Source: Atopobiaceae bacterium
GTDB lineage: Bacteria > Actinomycetota > Coriobacteriia > Coriobacteriales > Atopobiaceae
DNA: 64,000 nt
Assembly (NCBI GenBank): GCA_022655215.1
Contig: JALCUE010000001.1
Span: 558,001-622,000 of the forward strand
Direction: 5' to 3'
The notes beneath the pieces were generated by a model. It did not search any database and was not told the origin of the DNA. It saw only the letters and a list, made by a program, of their open reading frames with translations. Position numbers and translations under genes: made by a program. Shown in pieces: positions 23,894 to 32,192 of this stretch (position 1 is its first letter; each line of letters starts with the position of its first letter).

Positions 23894-25370
23894 CCAGGGC
23901 CTTGCGCCCGCAAGGGGAGCGGACCTCACCATCGGCTACCTCGGTGTCATGTGCATCCTCGTGGGATGCATGCTCCTCGTCCCCCTCGCCATCCTTCCCT
24001 TCTATCCCTACGAGGCGTACCTCGCGCCGTGCTTCCTCGTCCCTGCCGTGGTCGTCGCCGTGGTGGGGTGGCTTCTCCAGCTCCGGATCGCCGGGAGGGA
24101 GAAGGGGCGTCTTCACAAGGGGCAGGATGCCGTCGTGATCGTGCTCACGTGGCTCCTCGCTATGTTCGTCGGGTCGATCCCGTTCCTCCTGTCCGGTGCC
24201 TGCGACACGTTCACGCAGGCCGTCTTCGAGACCATGAGCGGACTTTCCACCACGACGCTCACCGTGGTGGACGTCGCGAGCTGCCCGCACGTCATCCTGT
24301 TCTACAGGAGCGTCCTGCTGTTCTTCGGTGGCATCGGCCTCGTGCTGATCATGGTCTCGGCCGTCTCCGACTCACGTGGGATGAGGCTCTATTCCGTCGA
24401 GGGTCATGTGGACCGTCTCCTTCCCAACATGGCCCACTCTGCCCGACTCATCATGAGCATCTATTGCTCCTTCGTGGGCGTGGGCACGCTCGCGCTCATG
24501 GCTGCGGGAATGGGTCCGTTCGATGCCCTCAACCATGCGATAGGCGCCATCTCGACGGGTGGCTTCTCCACGAGGGCGGGAAACGTCGGCGAGTTCAACA
24601 GCGTGGCGGTCGAGTTCGTCATGGTCGTCCTCATGATCCTCGGTGGCACCAACTGCGCGCTCCACCTCGTCATCCTCAAGGGCCATGTGAAGGCATGGGC
24701 TCGAGACGTCGAGTGCCGGATGTACTTCGGCTGCATCGGCGTCGGGACCCTCGTCATGACCACGATCCTCGTGTGCCAGGGCACATGCCCCACGCTCTTC
24801 GATGGGTTCAGGATCGCCCTGTTCCAGGTCGTCTCCGCCGTGACCACCACCGGCTACCAGACCGTGCCGTCGCTTGCCGGATGGCCCCAGGCGGCCCAGC
24901 TCCTGATCATCGTACTGATGGTGTTCGGTTCCGAGTCGGACTCGACCGGTGGCGGCATCAAGCAGTGGAGGGTGGCGGTGCTCGCCAGGATGTGCTGGTG
25001 GACGGTGCGCGATCGTGTCACGCACCGTCGGTGCGTCCACAACGACGTGGTCGAGCGTCTCGGCAGGCGCGTGAGCGTCGACGCCGAGGAGCGTGAGGGC
25101 GTCCTGGCCTATGCCCTCGTCTACCTCGTGTCCATCATCCTCGGCACGTTCGTCTTCACACTCTGCGGCTATTCGATAGGTGACTCTCTCTTCGAATTCA
25201 CCTCGGCCCTGGGCACGGTGGGCTTCTCGGCGGGGATCGCCACCGCCTCGGCGAGCCCCGTCATCCTCTGGACCACCATCATCGGCATGTTCATCGGGCG
25301 TCTCGAGATATTCCCCGTCCTCATCGCGCTCACGCGTGGCGCACGGCTCCTCCAGGGAAGGGCGAAGTAG
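23877..25370 (+). CDS. trkH: Potassium uptake membrane subunit (TrkH/KtrB family)
   Basis: This 497-residue transporter has the four pore-loop repeats of the Trk/Ktr/HKT superfamily: 'MSGLSTTTLTV', 'AISTGGFSTRAG', 'SAVTTTGYQTVP' and 'SALGTVGFSAG'. The second to fourth loops carry the Gly residue of the K+ filter, whereas the first reads Thr-Thr-Leu. About ten hydrophobic helices are visible. It forms the ion-conducting subunit in the membrane, controlled by the two preceding RCK proteins whose genes overlap it. Cation choice (K+ versus Na+) depends on the first-loop residue and cannot be settled from sequence alone. Confidence 0.9.
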   Translation: MVARSDQGLAPARGADLTIGYLGVMCILVGCMLLVPLAILPFYPYEAYLAPCFLVPAVVVAVVGWLLQLRIAGREKGRLHKGQDAVVIVLTWLLAMFVGSIPFLLSGACDTFTQAVFETMSGLSTTTLTVVDVASCPHVILFYRSVLLFFGGIGLVLIMVSAVSDSRGMRLYSVEGHVDRLLPNMAHSARLIMSIYCSFVGVGTLALMAAGMGPFDALNHAIGAISTGGFSTRAGNVGEFNSVAVEFVMVVLMILGGTNCALHLVILKGHVKAWARDVECRMYFGCIGVGTLVMTTILVCQGTCPTLFDGFRIALFQVVSAVTTTGYQTVPSLAGWPQAAQLLIIVLMVFGSESDSTGGGIKQWRVAVLARMCWWTVRDRVTHRRCVHNDVVERLGRRVSVDAEEREGVLAYALVYLVSIILGTFVFTLCGYSIGDSLFEFTSALGTVGFSAGIATASASPVILWTTIIGMFIGRLEIFPVLIALTRGARLLQGRAK

Positions 25371-25508
25371 GGGTCACGTCGACATGTCACTCCCCTCACG
25401 GTTTACGTCAAATGTGACTGAGGTTTGGTGAATAATGACCTCGATGAGAATTCGGCTTGTCCGTTGGTTTCGCGTCCGTCGATCGAGGCGGGCCGGGGAG
25501 AGGGCCAT

Positions 25509-26450
25509 ATGAGGGGTGTCTCCGTCCGTCACAGGGCGTCCTATGACTCCGATTACGTGCAGGACTATCGCCATTCCAGCATGGTGCGAGTCCTGGGCGT
25601 CAACGGTTCGGAGACCATCTGCTATCGCATGGAGGCCGGCTCGGTCGGGTGCTTCGCCAGCGTGCCCGAGCAGGACAGGTACGAGGAGTACTACGTCGTC
25701 GAGGGATGTATCGAGGTCTTCGACGGGGAGGGCTCCGCCGCCAACGAGCCCGAGACGCTCGTTCCCGGTGACTTCCTCCTCCTTCATGCGACCTCCGGGG
25801 ATGTCGAGTTCCGCGTGGATGAGGAGGCCCTCCTCATCTGCTTCTCCACCAACTGCGTCTTCGACTCAGATGCATCCAAAACGCGTTCCCTTCAGGCTTT
25901 GCTCGATCGTCTGCAGGAGCAGGACGGCGACACCGCATCACACTGTGAGCGCGTCCGTCACCTCGCCATCGCGATGACCAGGGAGATGGATTTCCCTCCC
26001 GACCAGCTCCTCACGCTCCAGTTCGCCGCGAGATACCACGATATCGGCAAGGCGAAGGTTCCCGCTGACATCCTCGCGAAGCCGAGCAGGCTCGACGCCG
26101 AGGAATATGACCTCATCAAGGAGCACAGCGGGTGGGGTGACGAGATGATCCGCCGCATCCTTGGAGATGACGTCGCCGACGTCATCCACGAGCATCACGA
26201 GAGGATCGACGGCTCGGGCTATCCTGACGGGATCACAGGAGACAGGATGTCCCTATCGGCCAAGATCCTCGCCGTCGCCGATTCCTATGATGCCATGGTG
26301 ACGAAGCGCCCCTATAAGGAGGGCGTGTCCGCCACCTCGGCGGTGGCGGAGCTGAGACGCTGCTCGGGCACCCAGTTCGACACCGATTGCGTCGAGGCCC
26401 TCGTCCGGGCTTTGCAGAGAAGGGGAGCCATCCCTCCCGATCGGGCCTGA
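25509..26450 (+). CDS. Cupin/HD-GYP domain protein (putative c-di-GMP phosphodiesterase)
   Basis: In this 313-residue protein residues ~1-115 form a cupin-like beta-barrel ('GCFASVPEQDRYEEYYVVEG', 'VPGDFLLLHATSGDVEF'). Residues ~125-305 are an HD-GYP domain with the full metal-site set: 'HCERVRHLA', 'YHDIGKAKVP', 'HEHHERIDGSGYPDG' and 'VADSYDAMVTKRPYK'. HD-GYP enzymes degrade cyclic di-GMP to GMP. A cupin sensor instead of a receiver domain is uncommon and suggests direct small-ligand control. The ATG at 25509 follows GGAGAGGG; the open frame before it has no domain. The gene follows trkH by 138 bp. Confidence 0.82.
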   Translation: MRGVSVRHRASYDSDYVQDYRHSSMVRVLGVNGSETICYRMEAGSVGCFASVPEQDRYEEYYVVEGCIEVFDGEGSAANEPETLVPGDFLLLHATSGDVEFRVDEEALLICFSTNCVFDSDASKTRSLQALLDRLQEQDGDTASHCERVRHLAIAMTREMDFPPDQLLTLQFAARYHDIGKAKVPADILAKPSRLDAEEYDLIKEHSGWGDEMIRRILGDDVADVIHEHHERIDGSGYPDGITGDRMSLSAKILAVADSYDAMVTKRPYKEGVSATSAVAELRRCSGTQFDTDCVEALVRALQRRGAIPPDRA

Positions 26451-26519
26451 TGTCGCTTCCGAGCGATCCCCGATACCCCTTCCATCCGACCGAACAGCCA
26501 TCGAGCCAAGGAGCCATCC

Positions 26520-27245
26520 ATGCAGAGTTTCGTCGTCGAACCATCGTTCTGGGAGCTCTTCCCCGATGCCACCTTGGGCATCATCGTGGCTCGTGGCATG
26601 CGCCCCGCTGACGAGGTTCCTCCCGAGGACCTGGCCGAGCTCCACGCCCTGCTCGCCCAGGCGAACACCGACGCGAGACGCTACCTTACCTCCGAACAGG
26701 TGTCACAGGTCCCTGTCGTGGCGGTATGGCGCGAGGCCTATAGGAAGTTCCGTACGAAGCGTGGCGCGCGCTGCTCCATCGAGAACCTAATAAAGCGCGT
26801 CTCCAAGGACAACGCCGTGGGCCCGATCACGCCCTCGGTCGACATCTACAACACGCTCTCTCTGAGGTACGCGCTGCCGATGGGCGGCGAGGACCTCTCC
26901 ACGTTCGTGGGTGACATGATGCTCGAGGTGACCGATGGGGGCGATGCGTTCAGGCCCCTCGGCGAGGACGAGGACGACCCGACGCTTCCCGGGGAGGTCG
27001 CCTACGTGGATGACGTCGGGGCGGTGTGCCGCTGCTGGAACTGGCGAGACGGGCAGCGCACCGCGCTCACGGACGACACCGCGGACGCGTTCCTCATCGT
27101 GGAGTGTGTCGACCCCGCGCGTGCGTCGGAGGCCGCCGAGGCGACGGACGAGTTCGCGCGCATGGTCGAGCGCTACATGCACGGAAGCATACAGACGAAG
27201 GCCATGGTCACACGGGACGCGCCGAGCGTCGTGCTGTCAGAATAG
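26520..27245 (+). CDS. B3/B4 (PheT editing-like) domain protein
   Basis: This 241-residue protein resembles the stand-alone B3/B4 proteins related to the editing domain of phenylalanyl-tRNA synthetase beta: 'LGIIVARGM', 'VAVWREAYRKFRTK', 'CSIENLIKRVSKDN' and 'PSVDIYNTLSLRYALPMGGE'. Stand-alone members are thought to bind or deacylate mischarged tRNA or free amino acids, but the role is unproven. AAGGAG precedes the ATG. It is a single gene between the HD-GYP protein and a convergent thioesterase. Confidence 0.83.
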   Translation: MQSFVVEPSFWELFPDATLGIIVARGMRPADEVPPEDLAELHALLAQANTDARRYLTSEQVSQVPVVAVWREAYRKFRTKRGARCSIENLIKRVSKDNAVGPITPSVDIYNTLSLRYALPMGGEDLSTFVGDMMLEVTDGGDAFRPLGEDEDDPTLPGEVAYVDDVGAVCRCWNWRDGQRTALTDDTADAFLIVECVDPARASEAAEATDEFARMVERYMHGSIQTKAMVTRDAPSVVLSE

Positions 27246-27297
27246 GTCACGCGAGGCCCCGGTCGGTTTGCCGCGACTTCGCCGAGGCGGCCTGACG

Positions 27298-28023
27298 CTA
27301 GAGCCGTGAGGTGCGGACGACCGCGTAGGAGGTGCCGTCCTGGGCGGCGAGGTCCACGGCGATCGCATCCTCCTCCACATGGACGTGCGGGACGATCAGG
27401 TCGCCCAGGACGGCCGCCTTGCGATACTGGATGCGAAGACGGAGCCCCTCGAGCTCGGAGCTGTAGTCCAGTTCGGCCAGCGCGCCTCGCGCCATCTCGA
27501 CGTACTGGGCGTTGTTGACGTGATTGTTGGTGTCGAGGTGCTGCTCGTTGACCATGACGGGGCGCGTGGGCGTGCCCTCTCCCTCGACGCTCAGCTTTCG
27601 CTTTGTCTCGGGCATGTCGAGCCGGGCCTCGCCCGTGAGATAGATCGCCGACTCAGCCTCGGGTATGCGCTTCGGCCTGCCGCAGGTGGTGTCGAGGACG
27701 AACCAGATGGAGTCGGCCCTCACGTAGTCGTGACCATCCGGGCTCGCGAGCAGGAAGTTCCTGTACGCGTAGAGGCCATGCGTCCCGTAGCACCAGGTGC
27801 TCACCTTGATGGAATCCGCGAAGCGGGGGAGGTCTATGACCTCGATCTGCCAGGCGGCGAGGAGCCAGCTGAAGTCGTTCTCGGCCATGTACTCGAGTCC
27901 ATGACCTGCGTCCTGGCATTGGAACGTGGACGCATCCTGCAGGTAGTCCATGAGGGCGAGGACCGTGAGTCTCCCGTCCGCCCCGACCTCGCTGTAACGG
28001 ACCCTTCCGTCGAATGAGTACAT
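27298..28023 (-). CDS. Acyl-ACP thioesterase
   Basis: This 241-residue double hot-dog protein of the FatA/FatB-like family (PF01643) releases free fatty acids from acyl carrier protein. The N-terminal hot dog begins 'MYSFDGRVRYSEVGADGRLT' and includes 'DFSWLLAAWQIEV'. The second contains the catalytic Asn/His motif 'HLDTNNHVNNAQYVEMARG'. It is divergent from a MerR regulator. The intergenic region holds a dyad plus a -35/-10 pair (TTGAAG, 19 bp, TATAGC) facing this gene, so MerR-type control of fatty-acid release is likely (inference). Confidence 0.88.
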   Translation of the reverse strand: MYSFDGRVRYSEVGADGRLTVLALMDYLQDASTFQCQDAGHGLEYMAENDFSWLLAAWQIEVIDLPRFADSIKVSTWCYGTHGLYAYRNFLLASPDGHDYVRADSIWFVLDTTCGRPKRIPEAESAIYLTGEARLDMPETKRKLSVEGEGTPTRPVMVNEQHLDTNNHVNNAQYVEMARGALAELDYSSELEGLRLRIQYRKAAVLGDLIVPHVHVEEDAIAVDLAAQDGTSYAVVRTSRL

Positions 28024-28125
28024 CCCGATCCCCCCGTCGTCGCCCTTCCTCGAGGTGACATGGTAGCAGCTCGTGGTCTTCGGGTACCTCAGCCGGCCGT
28101 GCCATCTGGTGCTATACTCTTGAAC

Positions 28126-28141
28126 TTGAAGCGAACTTCAA
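28126..28141. promoter_or_regulatory. MerR-type dyad operator with divergent promoter elements
   Basis: TTGAAG (28126-28131) and CTTCAA (28136-28141) form a perfect 6-bp dyad with a 4-base centre. On the plus strand it lies between TTGAAC (28120-28125) and TATCTT (28142-28147), toward merR. On the minus strand TTGAAG and TATAGC (28116-28111) are 19 bp apart, the long spacer characteristic of MerR-activated promoters. Confidence 0.62.
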
Positions 28142-28187
28142 TATCTTCGCGCATCGCCCGGCATGTCTTGGGTGGAGAGGAGTCACG

Positions 28188-28637
28188 ATGTCCTACTCGA
28201 TAGGGGCTGCCGCGGAGGCGGTCGGAGTTCCGACGTCCACGGTCCGTTACTACGACAAGGAGGGCCTGCTGCCCTTCGTGAAGAGGAGCGACTCGGGCCT
28301 TCGTCAGTTCGAGGACTCTGACGTGGACGGTCTGCGCATGATCGAGTGCCTCAAGAGGACGGGGATGTCGCTCAAGGACATCCGACAGTTCATGCAATGG
28401 TGCCATGAGGGAGACTCGACCCTTCGCGAGCGTCGCGACATGTTCTACGAGCGCAGGGAGGCTGTGGAGAGCCAGATCGAGGAGCTGCGCTCGACGCTCG
28501 ACACCATCGAGTACAAATGCTGGTTCTATGACACCGCCGTGGCTGCAGGCACCGATTCGGCTCCCCGCGAGATGGTGGCCGCAGGCGACATGCCTCCTCG
28601 CATCAGCAAGGCCCACGATCGCATGATGGCTCGCTAG
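28188..28637 (+). CDS. MerR-family transcriptional regulator
   Basis: This 149-residue regulator has an N-terminal winged helix typical of the AdhR/NmlR-like branch: 'YSIGAAAEAVGVPTSTVRYY' then 'DKEGLLPF', 'LRQFEDSDVDGLRMIECLKR', 'TGMSLKDIRQFMQWCHEGD'. A coiled-coil dimerisation helix follows ('ERREAVESQIEELRSTLDTI'). A conserved-looking single Cys (Cys110) is present in 'EYKCWFYD'. The effector is unknown. GGAGAGGAG precedes the ATG. It is divergent from the acyl-ACP thioesterase and shares a dyad operator with it. Its 3' end overlaps the convergent YdcF-like gene by 35 bp. Confidence 0.88.
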   Translation: MSYSIGAAAEAVGVPTSTVRYYDKEGLLPFVKRSDSGLRQFEDSDVDGLRMIECLKRTGMSLKDIRQFMQWCHEGDSTLRERRDMFYERREAVESQIEELRSTLDTIEYKCWFYDTAVAAGTDSAPREMVAAGDMPPRISKAHDRMMAR

Positions 28638-29475
28638 CCGGTCCGGCATAGGCGGGGTCTGCGGTTCGTACCGATGCCGGGAATGCGGAGGAGAGCGCTG
28701 CCTGCGCCTCGAGGACGGCCTCCGGTACGTCGACGTGGGCGATCCATCCTCGCCCTTTCGGGCCATAGCCCTGCCCGTCGTCCCTGAGGCGGGGCACCTC
28801 GCCCATGAGGAGCGTGAGGTATCGGCCCACGTCCCACATGCCCTCGGGGACGTCTCCCACGTAGTCGATCGCGCCCCGCGTGCCACCGAGGGGCAGCGCG
28901 AGCGGGCTGCCATGGTCGGCCACGCAGGCGACCTCCACCTCATACGTCGCGTAGTCCACGACAGTCGTCTCGGGTGAGGCCGCCCTCATGCCCGCATCCA
29001 TCCTCAGCTGCATGGTCGCGTCCTGGCAGATGATGACGTCCCTTGCGCTGATCTCCCTCTCGGCGAGGAGGTCGAGGACGAACGTGATGTTGTTCCCGCA
29101 GTTGGTCGAGCGGGTCTCGAGCAGGTCCGGCGTGAGACCGTGACGTCTCTCGAGCACCGAGGCGAGGAGCTCGGCCTCGGTCACGTCGTCAGGGACGTCG
29201 AGCCCGGGCACCGAGCGTCTGACCGTCTCGCGAAGGGTGGCCGTGGTGTGGCCCGCCCCTCCGGAGATCACGTAGGTCCGCGCCACGTCCGCTCTCATCG
29301 CGTCCGCGAGCACGTCGACGCCGCCGAGCACGCTGCCTCCATAAAGGACCATCACGTCGGCTCTTGCGTGGCCTATTGCCCTGTCGAGTTCCGTCTGATC
29401 GAGGGCGTCGACGTCGCGACGTCCGAGGAACCGGCCGAGCACGTTCATCTCGCGTGCGATCTCGCTGCCGTCCAT
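28603..29475 (-). CDS. YdcF-like (DUF218) protein
   Basis: This 290-residue protein resembles the DUF218/ElyC-SanA-YdcF family: 'ADVMVLYGGSVLGGVDVLAD', 'TYVISGGAGHTTATLR', 'LLETRSTNCGNNITFVLDLL' and 'VIICQDATMQLRMDAGM'. E. coli YdcF, the closest type by layout, binds S-adenosylmethionine; its role is unknown. There are no membrane helices, so it is cytoplasmic. The ATG at 29475 ('MDGSEIAREMN') is chosen because the open frame upstream, up to 29844, is Pro/Ser/Arg-rich shadow sequence. Its stop lies inside the convergent merR gene. Confidence 0.82.
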   Translation of the reverse strand: MDGSEIAREMNVLGRFLGRRDVDALDQTELDRAIGHARADVMVLYGGSVLGGVDVLADAMRADVARTYVISGGAGHTTATLRETVRRSVPGLDVPDDVTEAELLASVLERRHGLTPDLLETRSTNCGNNITFVLDLLAEREISARDVIICQDATMQLRMDAGMRAASPETTVVDYATYEVEVACVADHGSPLALPLGGTRGAIDYVGDVPEGMWDVGRYLTLLMGEVPRLRDDGQGYGPKGRGWIAHVDVPEAVLEAQAALSSAFPASVRTADPAYAGPASEPSCDRGPC

Positions 29476-29633
29476 GTCACTCCGCCCGACGGGTCCGTCT
29501 CTTCGTGTGCATTGTCCCACGCGGCACGTGTGCACGCGTGCCGAAACGTGAGGTGGAAAACGAGGGTGGGATTGGGTATGTTTGCACGAGGGAAACGAGA
29601 CGGGCCTTTGGGTTTCGGGAACGGGGGAGCGAG

Positions 29634-30017
29634 ATGTCGACAGGACCTTCCTATGGGCGAGGCTCATCCGGCACGAGGTCTTCCTACCAGCCGAGGCATG
29701 CCTCGCACATGAGACCCACGCCGAGGATGACGTCTTCCGCCCCCATGACACACACGGCCGTGGGCTATGACTCCTCGCTGGGGCGTGGCGCGAGAAGGCC
29801 CGTGGCGAGTGCATATGCGGTGCCGACCCGTCGCAGGCTCCCACGTGAGAGGCGCGTCGTGGCGCCGATGATCATCGCAGGACTGGTGACGGCCCTCGTG
29901 ATCGTCGCGATCACCTTCGCGCTCACGTCACTCGGTGGTCTTCCGACCTCCTCCTCGTCCTCGCGCTCGCAGAGCGGCTACGTCACGGTCACCGGGACGA
30001 TCCCCGCGGCCGGCTAG
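29634..30017 (+). CDS. Small membrane protein with a disordered N-terminus
   Basis: This 127-residue protein of unknown function starts with ~70 residues rich in Ser, Arg, Pro and Thr ('MSTGPSYGRGSSGTRSSYQP'). A Lys/Arg-rich stop-transfer segment and one hydrophobic helix (about residues 79-100, 'APMIIAGLVTALVIVAITF') follow, then a short Ser-rich outer tail ending 'VTGTIPAAG'. GGGGGAG stands 4-5 bases before the ATG at 29634. It may be a membrane-anchored cytoplasmic adaptor. It is divergent from the YdcF-like gene and convergent with galactose mutarotase. No family is recognised. Confidence 0.6.
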   Translation: MSTGPSYGRGSSGTRSSYQPRHASHMRPTPRMTSSAPMTHTAVGYDSSLGRGARRPVASAYAVPTRRRLPRERRVVAPMIIAGLVTALVIVAITFALTSLGGLPTSSSSSRSQSGYVTVTGTIPAAG

Positions 30018-30020
30018 GTC

Positions 30021-31067
30021 TCAGCGGGCCGAGAAGGAATAGATGGTCGTCGCCTCGTAGTCGTGCCCCGGCCCGAAGAAGGCCTGCGGGAATCCGTCGT
30101 GGTGCGGCGTGTCGGGGAAGAACTGGGTCTCGAGGGCGAAGGAGCTCCTCGGACCATAGTCGACCCCGTCCTTCGCGTGTGCGTCACCCACGTAGTTGCC
30201 GGCGTAGAACTGGATGCCAGGCTGGGTCGTGCTCACGTCGAGCATACGTCCAGATACGGGGTCCGAGACATGCGCCGCATTCAGGAGCGAGCCGTCGCCA
30301 GTGTAGCCGTCGATGCAGAAGTTATGGTCGAACCCGCCCGTGAGCCCCAGCTGCTCGCAGTCGTCCTCGAGGTCGGTCCCGATCGCCTTGCCGACGGTGA
30401 AGTCGAAGGGTGTGCCGGTGACCTCGCGAAGCTCCCCGGTGGGGATGGAGCCCTTGGCGACGGGGGTGAACCTGTGGGCATGGAGCGTGAGCAGCTGGTC
30501 GAGGATGAGCCCCGAGTCGTGGCCCCTGAGGTTCAGGTAGAGGTGGTCGGTCATGTTCACGAACGTGGTCCTGTCAGAGGAGGCGTGGTAGGTGAGCCTG
30601 AAGATGCCGCCGTCGACCACCTCGAACCTCGCCGAGAAGTCCCTCTCGCCCGGGAGCCCGAGCTCCCCGTCTGACAGGTGCGTGTGCATCGTGACCGAGC
30701 CCTCGGTCGTCTCGGCATCCCAGAGGCGCTTGTGGAGGCCGTGGTCGATGTCCGTGTGGAGGTTGTTCGTGCCTTCGTTGGCAGCGAGGTGCCAGGTGAC
30801 GCCGTCGATCTCGATCGCCGCACCGGCTATCCTGTTGCAGCTCGGCCCGACCGTGGCTCCGAAGAAGGACGGGTTGTCGAGATAGCCGTCTGCCGAGTCG
30901 AAGCCCGGGATGACGTCCGCCACGACGCCCCTGGCGTCCGGGACGAGGATTCCCACGGTGCAGGCGCCGAAGTCGGTCACACGGACCTCGATCCCCTTCG
31001 CGACGAGCGTATAGAGCGAGACCTCTCGGCCGTCCCGCGTGCTTCCGAAGTGGCTCTTCCCGACCAT
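30021..31067 (-). CDS. galM: Aldose 1-epimerase (galactose mutarotase)
   Basis: This 348-residue enzyme interconverts alpha- and beta-anomers of galactose and other aldoses. Family landmarks are 'VRVTDFGACTVGILVPDARG', 'FFGATVGPSCNRIAGAAIEI', 'NNLHTDIDHGLHKRLWDAE' (a catalytic His), 'NMTDHLYLNLRG' (second His), 'GLTGGFDHNFCIDG' and near the end 'SSFALETQFFPDTPHHDGFP' with the catalytic Glu. The length is normal. It is a single gene; no galactose operon is adjacent. A second, LacX-type epimerase lies at 61.9 kb. Confidence 0.93.
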   Translation of the reverse strand: MVGKSHFGSTRDGREVSLYTLVAKGIEVRVTDFGACTVGILVPDARGVVADVIPGFDSADGYLDNPSFFGATVGPSCNRIAGAAIEIDGVTWHLAANEGTNNLHTDIDHGLHKRLWDAETTEGSVTMHTHLSDGELGLPGERDFSARFEVVDGGIFRLTYHASSDRTTFVNMTDHLYLNLRGHDSGLILDQLLTLHAHRFTPVAKGSIPTGELREVTGTPFDFTVGKAIGTDLEDDCEQLGLTGGFDHNFCIDGYTGDGSLLNAAHVSDPVSGRMLDVSTTQPGIQFYAGNYVGDAHAKDGVDYGPRSSFALETQFFPDTPHHDGFPQAFFGPGHDYEATTIYSFSAR

Positions 31068-31248
31068 GGCGGCCTCCCGTCGCTCGGCGTGACACCATGG
31101 TCACGTCATACCTCGTGTCGACACGTACGATACCGCTAACGGGCTGTGCGTCCCGCGTTGGGATGCGGACGGTCTGGGGATACTGCCCATGACAATATAT
31201 GACAGACTAGGTAGCATATAAGCCTGGTGTCCCGAGGAGGGAAACGAG

Positions 31249-31488
31249 ATGTCCGAGAAGGAATCACTCGAGCTCTACTTCATGCCCACCTGCCCGTTCT
31301 GCAGGAAGGTCCTCGCCTTCGTGGACGCGAACGGCATCGACCTCGTGAGGCATGACATCACGGCGGACGCCGCGGCGGCCGAGAGGCTCGTTGCGGTCGG
31401 TGGCAAGCGCCAGGTGCCTTGCCTGTTCCATGACGGCAAGCCGCTCTACGAGTCCGACGACATCATCGACTACCTCGGCTCGAGATAG
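31249..31488 (+). CDS. Glutaredoxin-like protein
   Basis: This 79-residue thioredoxin-fold protein has the dithiol active site 'MPTCPFCRKVLAFVDANG', the cis-Pro segment 'KRQVPCLFHDGKPLYESDDI' and the typical end 'IIDYLGSR'. It would reduce disulfides or mixed thiols in the cytoplasm. The length and the Glu/Ser-rich end match the glutaredoxin/GST-N-terminal group. GGAGGG lies upstream of the ATG. It is convergent with the next gene, six bases from its stop. Confidence 0.9.
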   Translation: MSEKESLELYFMPTCPFCRKVLAFVDANGIDLVRHDITADAAAAERLVAVGGKRQVPCLFHDGKPLYESDDIIDYLGSR

Positions 31489-31494
31489 GAAGGT

Positions 31495-32022
31495 CTAACG
31501 GGTCACCGTGCAGTCGGTGAGCGAGCGCTTCTGGGTTCCCGTGAGGGAGTCGAGTCCGGAATACGTGCCGGATATGGTCACGGAGGCGTTCGTGCCGTCG
31601 GACTTCGCCCCATCCAGCGCGCGATAGACCTCCTCGGCCGCATCGGTCGAGAGGGTCGCGGTCACGAAGGTGGTCCCACCCTGTGAGACGAGCGAGCAGC
31701 GATACGTCCCGTCTCCAAGTGACTTCATCGACAACACGTCGAGGGTCATGCTCACGCGGCTGCCCGTCGTGGGCCAGGTGCCGTCGGGGTCGATGTCTCC
31801 CGAGGAGGCGGAGGTCGCATCTCCCGTCGTGTACCCTGCTGATGCGGCGCCCGGAACGTAGGTGGTGGTCGCGTCGGTGCTCGTGGACGAGCCCGCCGTG
31901 GAAGGCAGATCCTTGAGCGTCGTCGTGTCCGACGTCGTCCCCATCCTCTGGATGACGAGGCTTCCCACGATGAGGATGGCGGCTATGAGGAGCAGGCCCA
32001 TCGTGGTGCGTGTCCTCTTCAT
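31495..32022 (-). CDS. Secreted or membrane-anchored protein of unknown function
   Basis: This 175-residue protein has a positively charged start 'MKRTRTTMGLLLIAAILIVG' and one helix (about residues 8-25), probably an uncleaved anchor or signal. A Ser/Thr/Ala-rich linker (about 30-85) leads to a small beta-rich domain (about 88-175: 'SRVSMTLDVLSMKSLGDGTY', 'SVTISGTYSGLDSLTGTQKR'). I do not recognise the domain; the layout resembles extracellular OB-fold-like modules. GGGAGGC precedes the ATG. It is a monocistronic gene. Confidence 0.68.
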   Translation of the reverse strand: MKRTRTTMGLLLIAAILIVGSLVIQRMGTTSDTTTLKDLPSTAGSSTSTDATTTYVPGAASAGYTTGDATSASSGDIDPDGTWPTTGSRVSMTLDVLSMKSLGDGTYRCSLVSQGGTTFVTATLSTDAAEEVYRALDGAKSDGTNASVTISGTYSGLDSLTGTQKRSLTDCTVTR

Positions 32023-32192
32023 GTCAGCCTCCCATGCCGGTCGTCGTGGTTCGGGCCATCTTCGCACAAGAGGGCGGCGAGCGTTCCTGGACGGTCTGGA
32101 AGTGGGGAGGGCTCGTGAATCGAGCCAGCCCTCCGCGTCGACTGTTGCTACCATCGGTTGCATGAGGAACCACACATCCGGATGGGAGCCAC

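Noticed and set aside
31190-31222. Promoter for the glutaredoxin-like gene (TGACA repeats and TATAAG)
   Set aside because: TATAAG is a fair -10, but the candidate -35 elements give spacings of 11 or 21 bp, so no pair is convincing.
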